Of a stretch of DNA of 64,000 nt, positions 1-12,347 are shown piece by piece. Below the pieces are notes generated by a model, which saw nothing but the letters and a program-made list of their open reading frames with translations, did not search any database and was not told the DNA's origin. The stretch's first letter is position 1; every line of letters begins with the position of its first letter. A program made the translations under genes and the position numbers. The DNA comes from Ctenosaura bakeri (taxonomy: Eukaryota; Chordata; Lepidosauria; Squamata; Iguanidae): the NCBI GenBank assembly GCA_948474755.1, contig CAOLHI010000558.1, positions 310,001 through 374,000 of the forward strand, given 5' to 3'.

Positions 1-698
1 TCCATGGTCTACATGGCTCTCTGTGATTTCATGCAGTCATCTTTCTAGTTCTATCACTGAGTAACAACAGAACTGTAAGAAAAGTGCCTGGGATAGCAGA
101 ATCTAGTAAGATGCAATGGAGGAAAGTTCAGTTCTCCTTACCTGCACTACCTTCAGTATTAAAATTAACCTCTTTCCCCACTTGTTATGTGAATTGAACA
201 TTTATTTGTTTCATCCTGCCATTTTATTGGGGACTGGGATTCAAAACACTTCACAAGAAGATTCTGAAGTAAATTTAGAAAAAGTAGGTATGTGTATGAA
301 TATATTAGCAGTAAAACATTATTTTGTTGTGTTTTTTTAAACCATTTAACCACTATTTGTATGGTTCATGTGATTTTTAATAGTAAATGGATCACTAAAA
401 TATTGTTTTATTACTAAAGCATTTAAATACGTTTTCATATATGAAACTTTTTGTTCTACCTGCTTTTGTCTGATTTATTTACTAATCTTGTTGTGAAGAA
501 CACAGGACAAGTCTCTTAAAAGCCCTATTCTCAACAGCTAGTTTACAAGACTAAAGGAACATGGCTGTGCCACTGTCACATCTGTGTTTAATCAATGTCA
601 CTGTTGCCACCCTGCGATACACCAGGAGTCATATTTAGGACCACAGGTGCATCATGAACTCCCCCCCCCTTTAAATGTAGAAAGAAATGCATTGGGTA

Positions 699-830
699 AA
701 GCAAGGGTGAGCAACTGTAGCTCTCCAGATGTTTCAGAGTCTCTCATAAACCTACATCATTTGCTATGCAGGCTAAGGCTGGTGGGAGCTACAGGCTAAC
801 AATGTCAGTGGGAGCACAGTTGCCCAGCTT
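699..830. repeat. Diverged hAT-like non-autonomous repeat
   Basis: The segment resembles a common amniote repeat that contains phrases like 'gggtgagcaactgtagctc', 'ctccagatgtt' and 'ggtgggagctacaggc'. Related phrases recur near 12.2, 23.9, 32.0 and 55.6 kb of this window. Assignment to the hAT superfamily is from memory of such sequences and not shown here. Ends are uncertain. Confidence 0.35.
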
Positions 831-867
831 TGCTATAAAAGATGCACTGCCATTATTCTTTGGTTGT

Positions 868-1110
868 GGTTGTTGTTGCAGCTGCTGCTGTTGCTGTGTG
901 CCTTCAAGTCATTTCCAACCTATGGTGGCCTTGCAGGCAAACTTATCAGAGCATTTTCTTGGCAAGATTAGTTCACAGCGGGTTTGCCTTCTTCTGAGGC
1001 TGAAAGAGTGTAACTTGCCAGAGGTCACTCAGTAGATTTCTATGGCTTACTAGGGATTCGAACACTGGTCTTCAGAGTCCAGTGCTCAAACCACCACCCG
1101 ATGTTGGCTT
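868..1110 (-). mobile_element. Sauria-type SINE (tRNA head, Bov-B-like tail)
   Basis: Read on the minus strand, the element has a tRNA-like head with a B-box resembling GGTTCGAATCC (1052-1067 region). It then has the body that ends in sequence equivalent to 'cataagtcggaaacgacttgaaggcacac', and an oligo-CAA tail seen on the plus strand as TTG/CTG repeats at 868-895. The 3' tail is shared with Bov-B LINEs, whose machinery mobilises these SINEs. At least eight related copies or pieces occur in the window. Confidence 0.8.
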
Positions 1111-2402
1111 GCATTATTTTTAGTAATCCATCTCTAAAAATCTTAAACCAATGAAAAGCAGATAGCAATCATATTAAATGTAGATCTTCTGTTGCTTGTG
1201 AAGAATGAACTGTGTTGAAAAAAGGAACATGTGCTCCCCTCAACATGTAGTAACATGTTGATTTTTTTCTTTATCCTTTTTGAAAAAGCAGTTTTGAAGT
1301 TAGGAAATGAAATTAGGATCCCTACTACTCCCCCTTTTTCATTTCTTTGGTTTGGTTTTTTAGCAGCCCAATATATATTAACCGTTGAGATGTAAAACTG
1401 ACCCCTGGGACAGATTCAATCAGTATTGTTCTGTTGCAGAACAAATACTCTGTGGGAGCTGATATCAGCATTATGCTACTCTCCACATCATCTGATCAGA
1501 GGGGGAATGTGATTGGGGCTTATGACAGATCAGCGATGGCAAAAGCTATAAGTCTTTCCCAGCACAGACAGCAAAAATAGAAAATGATACTTTTGTATAC
1601 GAATTGGATTAATAGCCATGGAGATGCCAGGTCATTCTTGCTGGCTATCTAATTCTATCCCAACATCTGTTCTGTGAGCGTGCAAGGGAAAGAAATGTAG
1701 TCTTCAGCTTTGTCAACATAACAAGTTTACTATAGGTCACTGCTGAATTGAAGTGGGTTTAATCAACATCTGGTTTGCAGAATCTGTGCTGCAGTGCTAA
1801 CAATCTGTGGTAGTACATAGAAGTTCTTGAACATTGTTTGCCTTGGCAATGTTATCCTGCTTGGAAGAAAGACAGTTATTCCTTCCAAAATGTTAACAGG
1901 AACAATGTACAGAAAATGGATTTTCTTTCTCCCAAAAATTAGCTATCAGGAAAGTGTGGTCATTGCACATAATGTTTCGTGGTTGAGCTGGTTGATAGTG
2001 TAGAAGAAACAATAAAAAACATGGGCATATTTCCTGTATGACTGATAAGTAACATTATGGGCTTTTAATTCATTGAGGTTCCCATTTCAAAGTGGTTACT
2101 GGGAGTTTTCCTTGGTTTGATCTGTACGGTTGTACATCTCCTTTGCATGGGCAGCCAGCCTTGCCTTAACACTTCCACTGGAAAGAGTAATCAGTGAGAG
2201 TGGCAGGCACACAGGTGATGTTCTGGTGATAAAAAGGAAAAAAGTGAGCCATGAGAAATGAAAGTTCCTGATTGCATGGATATCTTCAGGCACACACTTC
2301 CCCATTCAGATCGTCAGATATGGATCTGAAGAAGCAGTGCAATGTTGGGGACAGGGTGGGTGTACGGTCCGTTGTATACATGGGACATGATTAATGAATG
2401 GT

Positions 2403-2590
2403 GGGTGTTGTAGTGGTTAGGATGTCCTAAGACTGGTGAGACCCTGATTGAAATCCTCACTCAAACCATCTTAGAACAATCATAGCTTCTCAGCTTAACC
2501 TACCTTATTGTTGTCAGAAAAAAAGGTTGGGAGACAATAATATATGTTGTTATGAGCTTGTTGGAAGAAAGGAAATTGAATGTGATGCAT
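2403..2590 (+). mobile_element. tRNA-derived SINE, diverged
   Basis: The start 'gtgttgtagtggttaggatg' looks like a SINE tRNA head. It is followed by a body with 'tctcagcttaacctacctta' and 'ttgttgtcag', a layout seen in squamate tRNA SINEs. The tail near 'gttggaagaaaggaaat' resembles the usual end of that family. The copy is old, and the exact family and ends are uncertain. Confidence 0.5.
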
Positions 2591-2808
2591 ACTATGTATT
2601 GGATACTGCTATAGGGGGAAAAAAGCTACGGTTTGTCTTCATTGTACCAATGTGCGTTGGATTCAGACTGTTTGTTGTACCTTGGTACCACCAAAATCAA
2701 TGGATTTATAGGGTAATCTCTATGCAAAGATGTCCCAACTGTAAAAGTTTAGGATTAAGCCTAAACTGTTTAGGGTTAGGAACAATCTTCTTCTGCCAAC
2801 GTAAATCC

Positions 2809-2882
2809 CCAGAGATCTGCCAGCAGAGCAATCTGCTGGCTAAGTTCTCTTAGCCAACAGATCTTCTCTGCTGGCTAAGATC
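2809..2882. repeat. Palindromic CTGCTGGCTAAGATCT repeat flanking the LTR
   Basis: Several copies of 'ctgctggctaag' and its complement 'ccagcag' are packed here in both orientations, so the stretch can fold. The flank resumes at 3459 with 'ccagcagaa' on the other side of the LTR insertion. A similar arrangement occurs at 53808-53862. It probably belongs to an unnamed interspersed repeat. Confidence 0.4.
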
Positions 2883-3458
2883 TGTCCGGGAGGGTTGGGG
2901 ACGCTGGAAGCTATGCAAAAACCGCGATAGCACTTCCCTCCCGACCACTGAGCTCGGCCCAAAAAGCTGTACCAGAGTCAAGTGTGCAAAAAGCCCAAAT
3001 AGCAGAGATTGCTTGCACAGCTTGGAGTGTGCCCAGCAGAGTTTAGTATTAGCAGCAATGCACTGAAGCCAGAAAAACTCACCCACGCCACTTGTTATCT
3101 TCCAATAAAGAGGCAGTTTATTCTTGAGTTACAATATATACATATTTACAAGCATCTCCAGATAGAATTCCAGTGTTTCTCAGCATGCTCGTCTGGCAGA
3201 GCCTCCGACAGACACGATCAGGCACCGTGTGCACTGTTGGCTAGGACCTCAGCTACTTTTATACACACCTAGCTGATGCAATCCTGGGCAACCTTTGCAT
3301 TCTCCCCATGTCTGATGCAACGTTCTCCCCTGATTGCTCATCAGCATGACACAGCTAGAATTACATGGTGTCAATCACTGTCCCTTCACAGGTACAATTA
3401 ACAATGTACATCACAAGTATTTTCATGGACCATAGGTTATGTCCAACCTTTCCTAACA
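2883..3458 (-). mobile_element. Solo LTR (retrovirus-like or Ty3-like)
   Basis: On the minus strand the element begins TGTTAGGAAAGG and ends CCCGGACA, matching the TG...CA rule. It is flanked by AGATC on the left and AGATG on the right, a 5-bp target duplication with one mismatch. A TATA-like TATAAAA (minus strand, plus positions about 3256-3262) lies upstream of an AATAAA (3117-3122), the order expected of U3-R. No internal coding region is attached, so it is a solo LTR. The family is not identified. Confidence 0.65.
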
Positions 3459-5398
3459 AGATGTACCAGCAGAAATACCAAAAAAAATGGGGATAAGTAT
3501 AGGGTATGGAGGGGGAGGTACCAAGTTAAGCCAGATCCAAACCTATCCAGCTCAGGGTGGAGCTGCAATGACAGCACAAAATTTAGCTAAGGTAAGAACA
3601 GTCCTATGTAACTTCACCACCTCTAGGCTGGGAGCACACCTTCAGCTGGCCTTTGGAAGTCTTGTTCAACTAGGATTGCTCTGTTCTTCTGGATTCAACC
3701 TACAAGTTAGCTCCTTTCTTCAAACATTGCTCTCAAAAGCTCCCAGTGTAGCAATACTGAGCAAGTGCCTCCTCAGCTACCTTACATAACAACGTGAACC
3801 TGCTGGAATTTCCTCTTCAGTGAAATAAAACTACAGGAGCCCTGGTGTAGAAAAGGTGGCCATCTCTGAGCTAATATATGGGGTAGTTTCCTCTATAAAA
3901 CTGGATGTATTGAAGGCCTTTATTCAGTTGATACAAGTGGCTTTGGTAGTGAACCCTTTCCCCATTCTAAACAGATGCAGTGTAACAGCAGACTTGTAAT
4001 TAAAATCACAGTTTGTTTGTTGAGTTTCATATTAACAGATCAAGAAGACTCAATAGCATAGACAGTGTTTTATTGAATGTAGCACTGTAGCACCATCTTG
4101 TGTGAGCTGAATATTTCTTGGCTAATTTTGAAAAAGAAAGATTGCTGAAACATAATAACTTACATAGCAGTTTACTTATTCTGATATTGCACCTTCAAGT
4201 ATTCCCCAAACAAAGTTTCCTGCAGATTTTCAGTACATTCTGTAAGAGAGGCGAATTGACCTTTTCTAACGAATATGGTTTGCAATCCAGTTTAAAAAAT
4301 ATATTTTTTCTCCTGTTTAAACAAGTGCTTCACAAGTCCAACTATAGAATTTACCAACTCTGCGTTGAAGTGCAAGGTCCACCCATTAGAAAGCTTGCCT
4401 ACCTTCCAGTTATGCTGCAGTTTTGAATTAGTTTTCACCTTCACTGTGGTTTCATCAGTTGTGGTTTTGGTCATGGTGAGCATGGTTGGTGTTCAGTTGT
4501 GGCAAACTGCTGGTAGAGACTCAGATGAACGACATAGGTTGGATCATGTCTGCTTTACACGATATTTTTAAAAATGCGATTTATTTGCATGTTTATCAAG
4601 ATGATTTCAAGCTGGCAGGGAAATCAGATCTAAAGACCTTCAGGTAGACCCTGAAAGACTTCATGTTTCAATATTCTAGTTGCTCAGGTTTTCAACAGTT
4701 GCTCAGCATCTTTGCCAGCAACCTAAATGTGAGCTGCCCAAATTACTCTACTCCGTAGAATATTGGACATGCTGCTGGGGAATTTTGGCTGTTATAGTTT
4801 AAAAGAAAAATATAACACTCAGGTTTATTCCAAACTCTGTCTTGCAAATGCTGCTGTATTATTTTTGTCTGCTATTCAGAATCTGGCAATAAGGAAGGAT
4901 TTTAACAGTTTTGTTCAGGATAAATGTTTTGATGTTTCAGACACTGATCTTGAGCATAAAAGACCATTGTTGGCTCATGGGTTTAAGCCTGTCTCACCAA
5001 GTATTCAGTTTCTAACAAGTGTTACCACCAGAGCAGGAAGGAAACAGACCTCATTCTTTGACTGCTGTTCAAACAGTCAAAAATAAAACAAAGCAATCCC
5101 CCCCCCCAAAAAAAAGATGTAATGTAGACTGTCTGTTCTTCCTTTGTGGCTCTCTTTCTTTCCTTGCGTTTCTTTCCTTTCTGTGCATTCCTTTCTGTGC
5201 ATAGTCATTATTTAAATATTGGGAGACTCAACAGTGTATTTTAAGAGGTTGACCTGTGGCCAGGATTAACAAAAAACAGAAAAATCCATTCAGGTCCTTC
5301 CAAGTTCTGCATAGGCATGCAGGTACTATGTGACATTTACAATTCACGGTGAAGTGTAACAACATGTTTTTAACTGAAATTGTGTTGGTTTTTTTTAG

Positions 5399-5592
5399 GC
5401 AACTCCAAGAGCAGTCCTACAATTGTGACAGCAATATATCCATTTGAAGGGCAGCAGCCAGGTGATTTGACTTTCAAAGCTGGAGACAAAATCAAGGTCA
5501 CAACAAAAACAGATTCCCAGTTTGACTGGTGGGAAGGATGTTTACATGGCAGGACTGGCATTTTTCCTGCTAATTATGTTACCATGAACTAA
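5399..5592 (+). CDS. SH3YL1: SH3YL1 terminal coding exon (SH3 domain), partial gene
   Basis: The exon encodes about 63 residues ending in GIFPANYVTMN, which matches the C terminus of vertebrate SH3YL1 as I know it. This is an SH3 domain: the ligand-groove strand is AIYPFEG (from 5431), the acidic RT loop is GQQPGDL, the conserved double tryptophan DWWEG is at 5527-5532, and the closing FPANYV is at 5563-5580. SH3YL1 pairs an N-terminal phosphoinositide-binding SYLF domain with this protein-binding SH3 domain. It is known for roles at the plasma membrane, including dorsal ruffles and cell migration. Only the last exon lies in the window. It starts after acceptor AG 5397-5398 in phase 1 and stops at TAA 5590-5592. 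An apparent ATG at 5380 lies in the intron and is not a start. The reading frame is undamaged, so the gene looks functional. Confidence 0.94.
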
Positions 5593-6235
5593 AACACAAT
5601 TTAAATGGCCTTATTGCTTTGCCAAAATCCCTTTTTCTTATATGTGTAGAAAATCAATTATTTGCCTTGATTAAAGTGTGAGCCAGTGGGCAAGGGAGGA
5701 AGTCCCACAGAGCTCATTAGAGCTTTGTTTTCCTATCCTTGGTCACACTCTCCCAACAAACATAGATACACACATAGGAAACTTGTGAAGGCCTTATGAA
5801 GAATGAGAGATTCACATGTGCTCCCTATGTGCTCCATTAAGTTCTCCTTCTGTGAATTAATCAAGGAACAGATAAGGAATAAGGGCAAGGAGAATACACA
5901 CTGACTCACCATTTCTTGAAGAACTGCCTTGTGCTAAGGATGGTACAAGGAGCAAGACAACAAAGTTCTCTTGAATGTGAATGGTTGCCTCCCTTTGTAG
6001 ACACTGTATTCCTGTTTTCTGGGATCAAGCTTTATATTTATGAAGATTTTTAAACAAAATTAATATTTCAGAATTTCTTGCTTAATTTTTTCTTGTACCT
6101 TAATACTTGATGAACAAAATCATAAAAACTAATCAGATTAAGCTGCACAAGAGATGCCAAAAGTAATATATTGTATGTTTTGTATCTAACATTTTCAACT
6201 AATAATGCATAATAAAAATCTTATTTTGTTTATTT
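5593..6235 (+). other. SH3YL1: SH3YL1 3' UTR (estimated)
   Basis: Noncoding sequence follows the stop codon without an obvious repeat and becomes AT-rich towards an AATAAA at 6211-6216, followed by a T-rich stretch. The cleavage point is estimated as 15-25 bases past the signal. A longer alternative UTR cannot be excluded from sequence alone. Confidence 0.6.
6211..6216 (+). promoter_or_regulatory. Poly(A) signal AATAAA of SH3YL1
   Basis: This canonical hexamer lies 619 bases past the stop codon and is followed by a T-rich downstream element ('ttattttgtttatttcttg'). It is the first canonical hexamer noticed after the stop that has such context. Confidence 0.6.
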
Positions 6236-8569
6236 CTTGCCAATTTAGTTTCTTTTGCATTCCCTTCAAACAAATGAGCATTTAGATAATATGTTTAATG
6301 TTAAAGCCTATAAATGACTTGTTCTTTTAACATTTGGTTATTGCCTCATTGCTGTTTTTATTGCTTGTCTGACCTGCTCCTTGAGAATCATGGTGAGCAG
6401 TAATTTCCTTGACTTATATTTATCATTCTTTGTGACCTGGCTCTCCTCAGATTCTGACTGACATCAAAGAACAGCTGCTTTTCCTGTAATTTTCCACTAG
6501 GAGCTCTCAGTGGTTCTCTACAGAACCGAAGACACTTATCTGTCTTCCATGATTTGTAAAATGTATAACCATCTGAACAATCTGCTGAATTGTTTTTGTT
6601 TTTAAGTCAAAATGTGATAATCACAGGTCTGGGCTTCCAGCTTCAAAGAGTAAAATCTAATGTTTGACCCAACTACTGTAGACCAGTTCAGTGTATGTAA
6701 GTGATAACTTCGCATGTTCCTTTCAGTAAAGATGTTTCCTTTGATGACAGAGATGGCTTGCTCCTTGAGACACTATAAGATGCAGTCAGAAATCCCTGAG
6801 TGAACTTTTTCTTAGAAGAGTAAGCGTTCCAATTGTGCCTTCTGATTTCTTCTCTATTATACTGTCCAGAGTTGACCATAACCTCATATAACTTATACTA
6901 TAGCTGAAAGATAATGTCACATTCAAAAGATAATGGGCTGGCTGCAGACTACATCATGGTTTATTAAGTTAGTAATGACTGATTTAAATGCCATTGATTT
7001 TAATGGGACTAAAGCACAGGCTAATGTAATTTGATTACCATACATAATAATTAAATGTGTGCCATTTTCTGTACATTGAACTGGTCCTTCTTGCTATCTG
7101 AGCAAATCTAACTAATTTGAATGTTTTGTTCATTACCTCATCCCCCCCCACACACAATTTCTATACAATATTGTCCTTTTGCTTTTGCAACATTTCTGGT
7201 ATTTTAAGTTCTTATCAGTTCCCCAATCTGAAACAACTGTTAATCACAATTTACTGAGAAATTCTCAAAGGAGGATGTTAAGAATTATGTAGTCCTTTTA
7301 ATGTGCATGTTCAAAGTCAACCTGTCAGTTGCAGTTTATTTTACTGTTCGTGGTTTCAGGGGAGTTTAAAGTATGGCGACCACCAATGTGAAACTATTTT
7401 GTTTGGAAAGGATCTCTTCAGATATTATCTATGGGTCTGGTTGTCTCATCTTTTGTATCATCACATGCCACAGTATCATACTCTGATTCACGTTATCTTT
7501 GATGCGTTTGGAACAGTATTAAGGCACAACAAATAGTGTCCTTAAGCTATCAGCCTCCTTAATTCCCTTCTCCATCTTCCATCTAGAATGGTGGCACATT
7601 TATCAACTTTATATAGAGGACTCTCTCTGTGATAACACACCAGCTTTGGAACCTCCCAGTGAGAGGTACCTCTTGTACCAATATTACACTCGTCTGTACC
7701 AGCTTGCAACCTTACTTCTTCACTCAAGCATTTTATCTTTTAAATGTGTATTTTAGCTAGTTATTTATGCATCCCCATTTTACTATATTTATGTCTCATT
7801 TTTTTATAGTAGTGAATATCTAACTTCTGTGCAGACCACCCTGAAATCCTCTTTGGGAGGAAGACATGAATTATAAATTTTTCAAATAAATAATATCCTA
7901 ATATTTAAGATATCTGAAGCCATCCAAGAGAGGTTGAAGCTTAGCTCACAATCACTCTAAGGCATGCTAATTACTAGAAACATTTGAATCAGAATTTTTT
8001 AGACAGCACAATCAAATTTGGGTTGTTTTGCTGTTTACTTTTTTAAAACTAATTCTGGAGTGCAAACCAACACAATTTAAAAAAAAGCTATTTTCTTCAG
8101 TATTGGATTTGGGGAGGAAGCATGAATCCTGTAGCAATCTATAGAAGTATGTGTCTGCAGAATGCATGTTAATTTACTCTCATGTTTTTTACATATTAAT
8201 GTATATTTATTTGAAAGAATTTTCAACTTTTGTCTTCAGCCAGAAATGCTGTCCCAGAGGGTCAGCAAGATCACCCCTTGAACCTGACAAGGGAAAAGAG
8301 ATTTCCCAAAAGGAAGGCAATTTGAGAAGAGTGGCAGAAGACTTAGAAACTAGATCTTCTTATTGCTGCTGGCTTCTTATTGGTGTTAGCTGGAATGGAA
8401 ACAGCTGAAAAAAAGGAAGCAAAAATGGGTCTTTTTGCAGATCCAGAGAGAATAGCCTGCTTCCCTTTTCCCCTTGCCTCAGCCTGATGGAATGGCTGCT
8501 GCTTGGTGAAAGCTGATGGAGGGAGGAGGCTGATTAGGAATTGCTGCATTTTTTCAGCTTCCTTGCAAG
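6236..8569. other. Intergenic, no recognisable feature
   Basis: AT-rich sequence with short open frames only. I saw no conserved protein, RNA gene or clear repeat in it. A short C-run lies at 7142-7149. Confidence 0.6.
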
Positions 8570-9138
8570 TAGAGGAGTGATATTTGATTGCCAGTGGTAA
8601 CTGTTGCAGTGGATTTGTGAGAGGGTCTTCTCTTCAGTAATGACCCTGTTGTGGAATGCCCTCCCTTTAGAGGTCCAGTTGATTCTGATACTGCCTGCCT
8701 TCATCCTGGTACCAAGACAAAACATGGCTTTTTATCCCAACCTTTGGTAGTGGCAGCCTTCCATGTCAGTGGGATAGAAAGTCTCTGGCTTTTAGTCTGA
8801 ATTTTAAAAGTGTTATCCAAGGAGCTGAACTATATCCCCCAAATAAGTTCAACACTTTGAATAAATTCTTAAAACTTTAGGATAAAACTCAGAGTAGATA
8901 CACTGCCTCATTCACATAGAAGCCATCCTCTGCTATTCTTCTCTGGGGTCAAATACCTTGCCTAACTGTTTTGATTTGTTCTAAGTTGTTCAATTGTTTA
9001 ATATGTTTTTAGACTCTTGAAATTATTCCTTGCTGTTCTAAATTTTCAAATTCCTCTAAATGGTTGTAAAATGAATTTATCTGTACATCGCCCTGAGATT
9101 GGTGATTTGGACAGAATGTAAATACTTTAATTAATAAA
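8570..9138 (+). mobile_element. Old CR1/L2-like LINE 3' end
   Basis: Phrases such as 'gtggaatgccctcccttt' and 'gaggtccag', and the final 'catcgccctgagattggtg' followed by 'aattaataaaa', are typical of the 3' ends of CR1/L3-like LINEs in amniotes. No reading frame remains. The start is estimated. Confidence 0.55.
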
Positions 9139-11154
9139 AAATGCCCTAGAGAGGAGGAGGTGTACATTGTATAGAAAAGGTACACCGGTGGCAACGTTGT
9201 GCAGGCTTGAATACATATTTTCCTCCCTGCTTATGTAGATTTTTCCAATCACTTTTCTAAATGCACACTTTTTACATGTCTGAAGAAATGGGCTGGAATC
9301 CACTCTTACATACGGATGCAATGGAAAGAACAGCAAATGGTGAGAAGTGTGCCCCATGCTACTGAAAAGTTGAATACTGAGGCCCCTGCTATAGAATCAG
9401 ACCCTATCACCTAATCCCCAGTCTAGCCTTTGGGCAAATTTTTTCACAATTTCAGGGTTTCTGGACATGGTCTGCATGATTTACAGTAATAGAAAACCGA
9501 GCATTAAGGTCAAGGAAAAGAGAATAGATCATTTTTCTGTTGCCAGTTGGATGGGTGACATCATTATAGCTTGCAACTAGAGTTGTCAATTTTTGATTTG
9601 CAAGATTAGTCAGCAAATCCCTCAACCAGAATTATGTCTGAATAAATTCTAATTAAGGTGTCACACCGCTTGATCCAGGTTGTTCTCAATTTAAAATCCT
9701 AACTGCATGTTCTTTGTCAGCATCTATTTTTAATCAAATGAAATATAGTCCACATCACATTACAGCTTTTTTTTTAAAAAAACCCGTTCACATTACCTTA
9801 GCCTGTTTTCTTTAGCACATTCCTTTGTGTCTTAATGACCTAATCTATTTCCCTTATACTTGATTTTTAAGGCAACTCCCTGTACACACATGCACACACT
9901 TTCTCTCTCACACACATGCACACAGAGTTACAAACCCAAGTCATCATTCTGACTTTGATTGCTTATCATCCACCAGCTTCTGACAACTGTGCATATAAAA
10001 GTTCAGCAAAAGTGTGGGTCACTTGAATGTTGAGGGTCACTTGCTTTTGTATATATGTATGGTTGGTTTTTTCTAAATTAATTTCATCTGTTGGGCCAGC
10101 AAATATCTCATGTATTACAACTAGAAAAGTTTGCCTGAAGTTATAAACAGAATGCCATGATTCCTTAAACCTTTGGGGACTTTTGAAGTCTTTCTGTTGG
10201 TTTTGTTCAACTTTTAGGTAATGTTCTACATGCACAGAAAGCAATGAATGACACTTCTTTTCAGTACTTTCTCTTGAGGTATACCATGTAATTGACCCCT
10301 TGTCAGCTTAATTGAGCTTCAAAATATCTCTCAGTATAAGCATTCCATCCTTGCCAGCACGTTTTAGTTTTAAACCTTAGTTTTCCTAACCCAGCATGTT
10401 GTATTCCTTTGATAATTGCTAGTCCTTTTACATCCTTTTAACTTTCATTTTAAGTGACCATTTTTACAATAATGTTTGTAGTTCAATTTGGGTACTGCAG
10501 ACCCTTCAAAATAAGGCTTGTAAACAAATTCCTCATTCAAAAACTGTTTAGCCTTATTTCATGTAAAGCTCTAAAAAGATTGAATTGAATATAATTCTAT
10601 AGTTCTGAACCTGAGAACAAAAAGTATTGCCTTTCTCCTTAAAAGTTTTCTACATTCCTACAAACTCCAACCAAAACTGAACACTTTTGAATCCCATTAT
10701 TTTAAATTAGAAGGATCTAGCCTTATCTCGAGGAAGGATTAGCCTCATGCTTATCTTACCTTTAAAACTAATAGGTCCAAAACATGGTTTAGTTTACTTG
10801 GACTATTCATCTTGTGTTTTTTGAAAAAAAAATATGCTACATATTTATTGCAAAAGAGGTTTACTATGAAAAGACATGCTATAAGAGTTATACCTGAAAC
10901 TGTGAGCAGTGCTTTCTTACCCACAATTCATTTGAACACATGCTATATATAAATGAATGATGCTTCAATCCAAAACCATGGTGTCCCTGATCCATAGAAG
11001 TGTCAGCACTGAAAACAATATTTAAGAAAGGAGAACTGTTTGTGTAAGCTGCAAACTTTCATTGGCCTCATCTGCATGGATTTGTTAAAAGGGACATCCA
11101 TTTACCCCACTGCTTTATTGTACCACTTTGTCATCCAAGATGGATTCTGGTTGA
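9139..11154. other. Intergenic, no recognisable feature
   Basis: AT-rich sequence with a short CA/CTCTCA-rich patch at about 9885-9925. No gene or repeat family was recognised. Confidence 0.55.
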
Positions 11155-11332
11155 TGTGTGTCTTCAAGTTGTTGTTCGTTTTTGATGGCCCTAAGGTGAA
11201 TCTACCAAGGGATTTTCTGTGGCTGAGAGTGTGTGAGGCACCCAAGGTGAGCCAATGGGTTTCCATGACCAAGGGAGGAACCAATCCCTTGTCTCCAGGG
11301 TCTTAGTCCAGTGCTCAAACCACTATAGCACA
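11155..11332 (-). mobile_element. Sauria-type SINE, partial
   Basis: On the plus strand it reads from the tail (gtgtcttcaagttgttg) to the tRNA-derived head ('gtccagtgctcaaaccacta'), so the element is on the minus strand. It is shortened and diverged compared with the 63.1-kb copy. Confidence 0.7.
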
Positions 11333-11451
11333 CACAACAAAATACTATTCTAACCCCTTGCTGTGATTAGAAGAGGCAGAGGAGTGTGTGTATTGTAGCT
11401 TTTGAGTAAGATGGTCCATTATTATATAAAAATGGGAATTGAAGCCTCTTA

Positions 11452-11584
11452 GGTCATTTCCGCACTAGACTGTTATAGCGCTGTTATTCCACTTGTGACC
11501 CCTCCCTAAACTGCAAACCCCAGGATTCGGTAGAATACTGCAAGTGGAATAATAGCACTATAACAGTCTAGTGCAGAAATGACC
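11452..11584. mobile_element. Foldback MITE, copy 1 (133 bp)
   Basis: The ends are GGTCATTTCCGCACTAG and its complement, and the two halves pair over most of their length through CTGTTATAGCGCT. The flanks are TTA and TTG, a 3-bp target duplication with one mismatch. The left arm is interrupted near 'ccacttgtgacccctccc', so this copy has a shorter stem than the others. Confidence 0.85.
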
Positions 11585-12205
11585 TTGGTGACATGACACA
11601 GTGAAGTGCCTGGACAACATTTCAGTCCCTTTTGTGAAAATTAGATTATGTTTTCCTTTCCATGCTGGTCTTCGAAATTACAGCAAATTCTGTGCGTTTC
11701 ATGAAGAAGTGCATGATGTTTCATGAAATGGATCATAATTTTAACCCATTACTGATTTTTTTTAAAAAAAAATGAAGTGGTTTCATGTCATGAAGTGGAA
11801 AATGGTTGCATGTAATGGGCAATCTTACATAAAAGCTACATCATGACTGCAACCCTGTTGGTGCATAATACTAGTGATTGGGACTTCTCCAGGATTGTAC
11901 AGTGGTGGCAAGGGAAGGTAGACAAAATCTGAGCAGCTTCTTTCTCTAAAGGTTTGTAGGTACTTACAGCTGCTCCACCCACAGCCCCTTTGCAGTCTGA
12001 GCCAAACTAAATTAGTCATAATTTAGTCCTGTTGAAATTGATAGGACAAGCCAGTAATCATTAGCTTATATTCCATTGGCTCCACCCTTTGGCTACCCCT
12101 TTTCTAGGGTGTGAACTTTAAGGCACACTTTTGTGGCAACTTCCAGTATGCCTAGTTTGGCATTATATGCCCTCATAGCCATGTGTATTGGGGTGGAGGA
12201 GACAT

Positions 12206-12318
12206 GGAGCCCTTCAACTACTGGACTACAATTCTCATCATTCCCAGATAGCACAGACAATGCCAAAGAATGATGGGGAGCTGCAGTCTAGCAATATTTT
12301 GAAGGCTGTATGTGCCTC
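12206..12318. repeat. hAT-like palindromic repeat
   Basis: It contains 'actggactacaattctcatc', then an inverted counterpart 'gatggggagctgcagtcta', so the halves can pair imperfectly. It is the same general family as pieces at 23.9, 32.0 and 55.6 kb. The superfamily is inferred from memory. Confidence 0.45.
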
Positions 12319-12347
12319 ATCCGTGTTGTAAATAATGTGAGGAGAAT

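Larger units (their letters stand above)
1..5398 (+). other. SH3YL1: Last intron of SH3YL1 (3' part), inferred
   Basis: This stretch lies immediately upstream of the terminal SH3YL1 exon and ends in a pyrimidine-rich tract followed by the acceptor AG at 5397-5398, so it is read as intron. The exon starts with the last two bases of a codon, so the intron is phase 1. I looked for the penultimate exon, which encodes the linker between the SYLF and SH3 domains, and did not recognise it, so that exon is probably left of the window. Inside are a Sauria-type SINE, a tRNA-SINE-like fragment and a solo LTR, annotated separately. The rest is AT-rich sequence with no other recognisable content. Confidence 0.7.

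Noticed and set aside
868..1110. A tRNA gene on the minus strand
   Set aside because: Only the promoter-like boxes of the SINE head are present; no full cloverleaf was found.
3487..3789. 100-codon plus-strand frame with a GTAAGA donor-like site near 3591
   Set aside because: It does not resemble the SH3YL1 linker or any family I know, and lacks a convincing acceptor.
5380..5398. ATG upstream of the SH3 exon as a start codon
   Set aside because: It lies in the intron polypyrimidine tract before acceptor AG 5397-5398, and the protein's N-terminal domain is encoded by earlier exons.
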